64,000 nt of DNA from JAKAXS01 sp965279065 (GTDB taxonomy: Bacteria > Pseudomonadota > Alphaproteobacteria > Rhizobiales > Hyphomicrobiaceae): NCBI GenBank assembly GCA_965279065.1, contig OZ257134.1, positions 1,364,001 to 1,428,000 on the forward strand. Direction: 5' to 3'. This document shows, piece after piece, positions 62,550-64,000 of the stretch. A program made the position numbers and the translations under genes. Every line of letters begins with the position of its first letter. Positions within the stretch are counted from its first letter, which is position 1. The notes beneath the pieces are model-generated. The model was not told the DNA's origin. It did not search any database and saw only the letters and a list, made by a program, of their open reading frames with translations.

Positions 62550-63002
62550 ATGTCGCTTCCCGCGTTGGGCCTGGCCGTTCTGGCGATCATCGCGGGGGCG
62601 TTGATTTCGCTGCAAGCCCCGATCAACGTCATGGCCGGGCAGCGTCTCGGCCATGTGCTGGGCGGGGCAGCATTGTCGTTCGTGGCGGGAACGGTCTTCC
62701 TGCTCGTCGTGGCTTTGATCACGGTGCGCGATCAGATCGATCTTTCCGGATTGTCCGGGATCAGCCCAGTGCTTTTCCTCGGAGGCATTCTTGGTGCGTT
62801 CTACGTGGCAATGAGCATCTGGCTCACGCCCAAGCTTGGCGTCGGCGCCGTCATCTCGCTCGGCATCGCCGGCCAGGTGCTGGCGAGCTTGGCCCTGGAT
62901 CACTTCGGACTGCTCAATCTCGCCGTGCGCGAAGTCACCCTCGGGCGCGCATCCGGTGCGGCTCTGGTGGTGGCCGGCGCGTTGATGGTGCGGTACCTCT
63001 AG
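62550..63002 (+). CDS. YdcZ-type (DUF606, DMT superfamily) membrane protein
   Basis: The 150-residue protein has five membrane helices (ALGLAVLAIIAGALISLQAP, GGAALSFVAGTVFLLVVAL, VLFLGGILGAFYVAMSIWL, VGAVISLGIAGQVLASLAL, ASGAALVVAGALMVRYL). The start SLQAPINVMAGQRLG is typical of the DUF606/YdcZ family. These half-size transporters act as dimers, and the substrate is unknown. It lies 34 bp after the cyclophilin and 3 bp before queA, so it is likely part of the same transcript. Confidence 0.88.
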   Translation: MSLPALGLAVLAIIAGALISLQAPINVMAGQRLGHVLGGAALSFVAGTVFLLVVALITVRDQIDLSGLSGISPVLFLGGILGAFYVAMSIWLTPKLGVGAVISLGIAGQVLASLALDHFGLLNLAVREVTLGRASGAALVVAGALMVRYL

Positions 63003-63005
63003 GCC

Positions 63006-64000
63006 GTGCGCACCGATTTGTTCGATTTCGAGCTGCCTGAAAGCTGCATCGCCATGCACCCGGTCTCGCCGCGCGATGCGGCCCGGATGCTGGTCGTGCA
63101 ACCGGGTGCCGCTCTGCGCGATGGGGTCGTCGGTGACCTGGTGTCTCTGCTTCGCCCCGGCGATGCGATGGTCTTCAACGACACGCGCGTGATACCGGCG
63201 GCGCTGGAAGGCGAGCGCGTGCGCGGAGACGCGAAAGCGCACGTCGCGTTCAATCTCACCAAACGTGTCGATCAGAACCGCTGGCGGGCCTTTGCGCGTC
63301 CGGCCAAGCGGCTGCAAGTGGGAGACCGCGTCCACTTGGGCGGCACGAGCGAGATGTGTTTCGCCGCTTCGCTGGACGCGACGGTCAGCGCGCGCGGCGA
63401 CGCCGGCGAGGTTGAACTGGCGTTCGATCTGGCTGGCCCCGATCTCGATGCGGCGATTGCCGCGCAAGGCCAGATGCCGCTGCCGCCATACATCGCCCTG
63501 AAGCGCCCGCCCGACGAATCCGATCGCCAGAGCTACCAGACCGTATTCGCCAGGCAGGACGGCGCCGTTGCCGCGCCGACAGCTGGGTTGCACTTCACGC
63601 CCGAACTGTTGGCGGCGCTGCAAACGCGTGGCATCTCCCAGCACTATGTCACGCTGCATGTCGGCGCCGGCACGTTCCTGCCCGTCAAGGCCGACGACAC
63701 TAGCGAGCACAAGATGCACGCCGAGTGGGGCGAGGTCAGCGCCGAGACGGCGGAGGCCCTCAACACGGCGCGGGCACGCGGTGGCCGCGTCGTTGCCGTC
63801 GGCACCACCTCCTTGCGGCTCCTCGAAAGTGCGGCGGCCCCAGACGGCACGCTGCGCGCCTTCAACGGCGACACGGCGATCTTCATCACGCCCGGCTACC
63901 GCTTCCGTGCCGTCGACGTGCTGATGACCAACTTCCACCTGCCGAAATCGACCTTGTTCATGCTGGTCTCCGCCTTCTCTGGACTTGAGACGATGCAGGC
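63006..64000 (+). CDS. queA: S-adenosylmethionine:tRNA ribosyltransferase-isomerase, 3'-truncated by the window
   Basis: QueA turns 7-aminomethyl-7-deazaguanine in tRNA into epoxyqueuosine. The frame starts at a GTG (VRTDLFDFELPESCIAMHPV) 3 bp after the DUF606 gene and runs off the right edge after about 331 residues. Motifs present are PGDAMVFNDTRVIPA, QTVFARQDGAVAAPTAGLHF, VTLHVGAGTFLPVKADD, HAEWGEVSAETAEALN, GTTSLRLLESA and NFHLPKSTLFMLVSAFSG. A tgt gene would be expected just downstream, outside the window. Confidence 0.96.
   Translation, partial: MRTDLFDFELPESCIAMHPVSPRDAARMLVVQPGAALRDGVVGDLVSLLRPGDAMVFNDTRVIPAALEGERVRGDAKAHVAFNLTKRVDQNRWRAFARPAKRLQVGDRVHLGGTSEMCFAASLDATVSARGDAGEVELAFDLAGPDLDAAIAAQGQMPLPPYIALKRPPDESDRQSYQTVFARQDGAVAAPTAGLHFTPELLAALQTRGISQHYVTLHVGAGTFLPVKADDTSEHKMHAEWGEVSAETAEALNTARARGGRVVAVGTTSLRLLESAAAPDGTLRAFNGDTAIFITPGYRFRAVDVLMTNFHLPKSTLFMLVSAFSGLETMQ

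Overview
This window looks like chromosomal DNA of a high-GC alphaproteobacterium of the order Hyphomicrobiales (Rhizobiales), possibly a Hyphomicrobium-like lineage. The order rests on the gene chain dapA-smpB / rpoZ-rsh-pdxJ-acpS-lepB-rnc-era-recO, a GAAC-N7-GAAC LexA box upstream of ssb, a sigma-54-type promoter in front of glnB-glnA, an arsR-aqpS-arsC-arsH-type arsenic operon as in Sinorhizobium, and dispersed GTCATCC...GGATGAC palindromic repeats. The genus is inference only. I saw no rRNA, tRNA, CRISPR array or transposase.

Layout. 0-12 kb: housekeeping core, with the end of dapA, smpB, a cysteine-less peroxiredoxin-like gene, a family 5 uracil-DNA glycosylase, an NYN protein, then rpoZ, rsh (stringent response), pdxJ, acpS, lepB, rnc, era and recO on the plus strand. 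12-18 kb: parC, a decayed TonB-receptor tail, bpt (N-end rule), rimK and small membrane proteins. 18.5-23 kb: a siderophore receptor and a class I PHA synthase. 23-27 kb: aminotransferase, homoserine dehydrogenase, class II fructose bisphosphatase. 27-32.5 kb: a two-component system divergent from a sodium/solute symporter, a pentapeptide-repeat protein and a flavin-binding-family protein.

32.5-39.8 kb is an accessory block. It holds a Tat-type Rieske protein with a soluble PQQ dehydrogenase, a five-gene arsenic operon (arsR, thioredoxin-type arsC, aqpS, glutaredoxin-type arsC, arsH), and a secreted lectin with three nearly identical repeats. The block is punctuated by copies of one terminator-plus-spacer repeat. 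The repeat is tandemly duplicated at the 3' end of glnA, and the outer copy carries the last 8 bp of glnA.

39.8-46.7 kb: glnA, glnB, the NAD(P)H-hydrate repair enzyme, an SRPBCC protein, a repeat-rich spacer, kptA, and an AT-rich orphan gene with one N-terminal membrane segment (45774-46700), the best candidate here for something undescribed. 46.7-56.6 kb: uvrA, a YkgJ cysteine-cluster protein, a large membrane pentapeptide-repeat protein, ssb, a cation-efflux protein and a PRC-barrel protein among dispersed repeats. 56.9-64 kb: gyrA, a higBA-like toxin-antitoxin pair, coaD, two cyclophilins, a YdcZ-family transporter and the start of queA, which runs off the window.

Many proposed starts differ from the longest reading frame. 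In those cases I chose starts from ribosome-binding sites, signal peptides, family N-termini or ATGA overlaps, and each entry says so.
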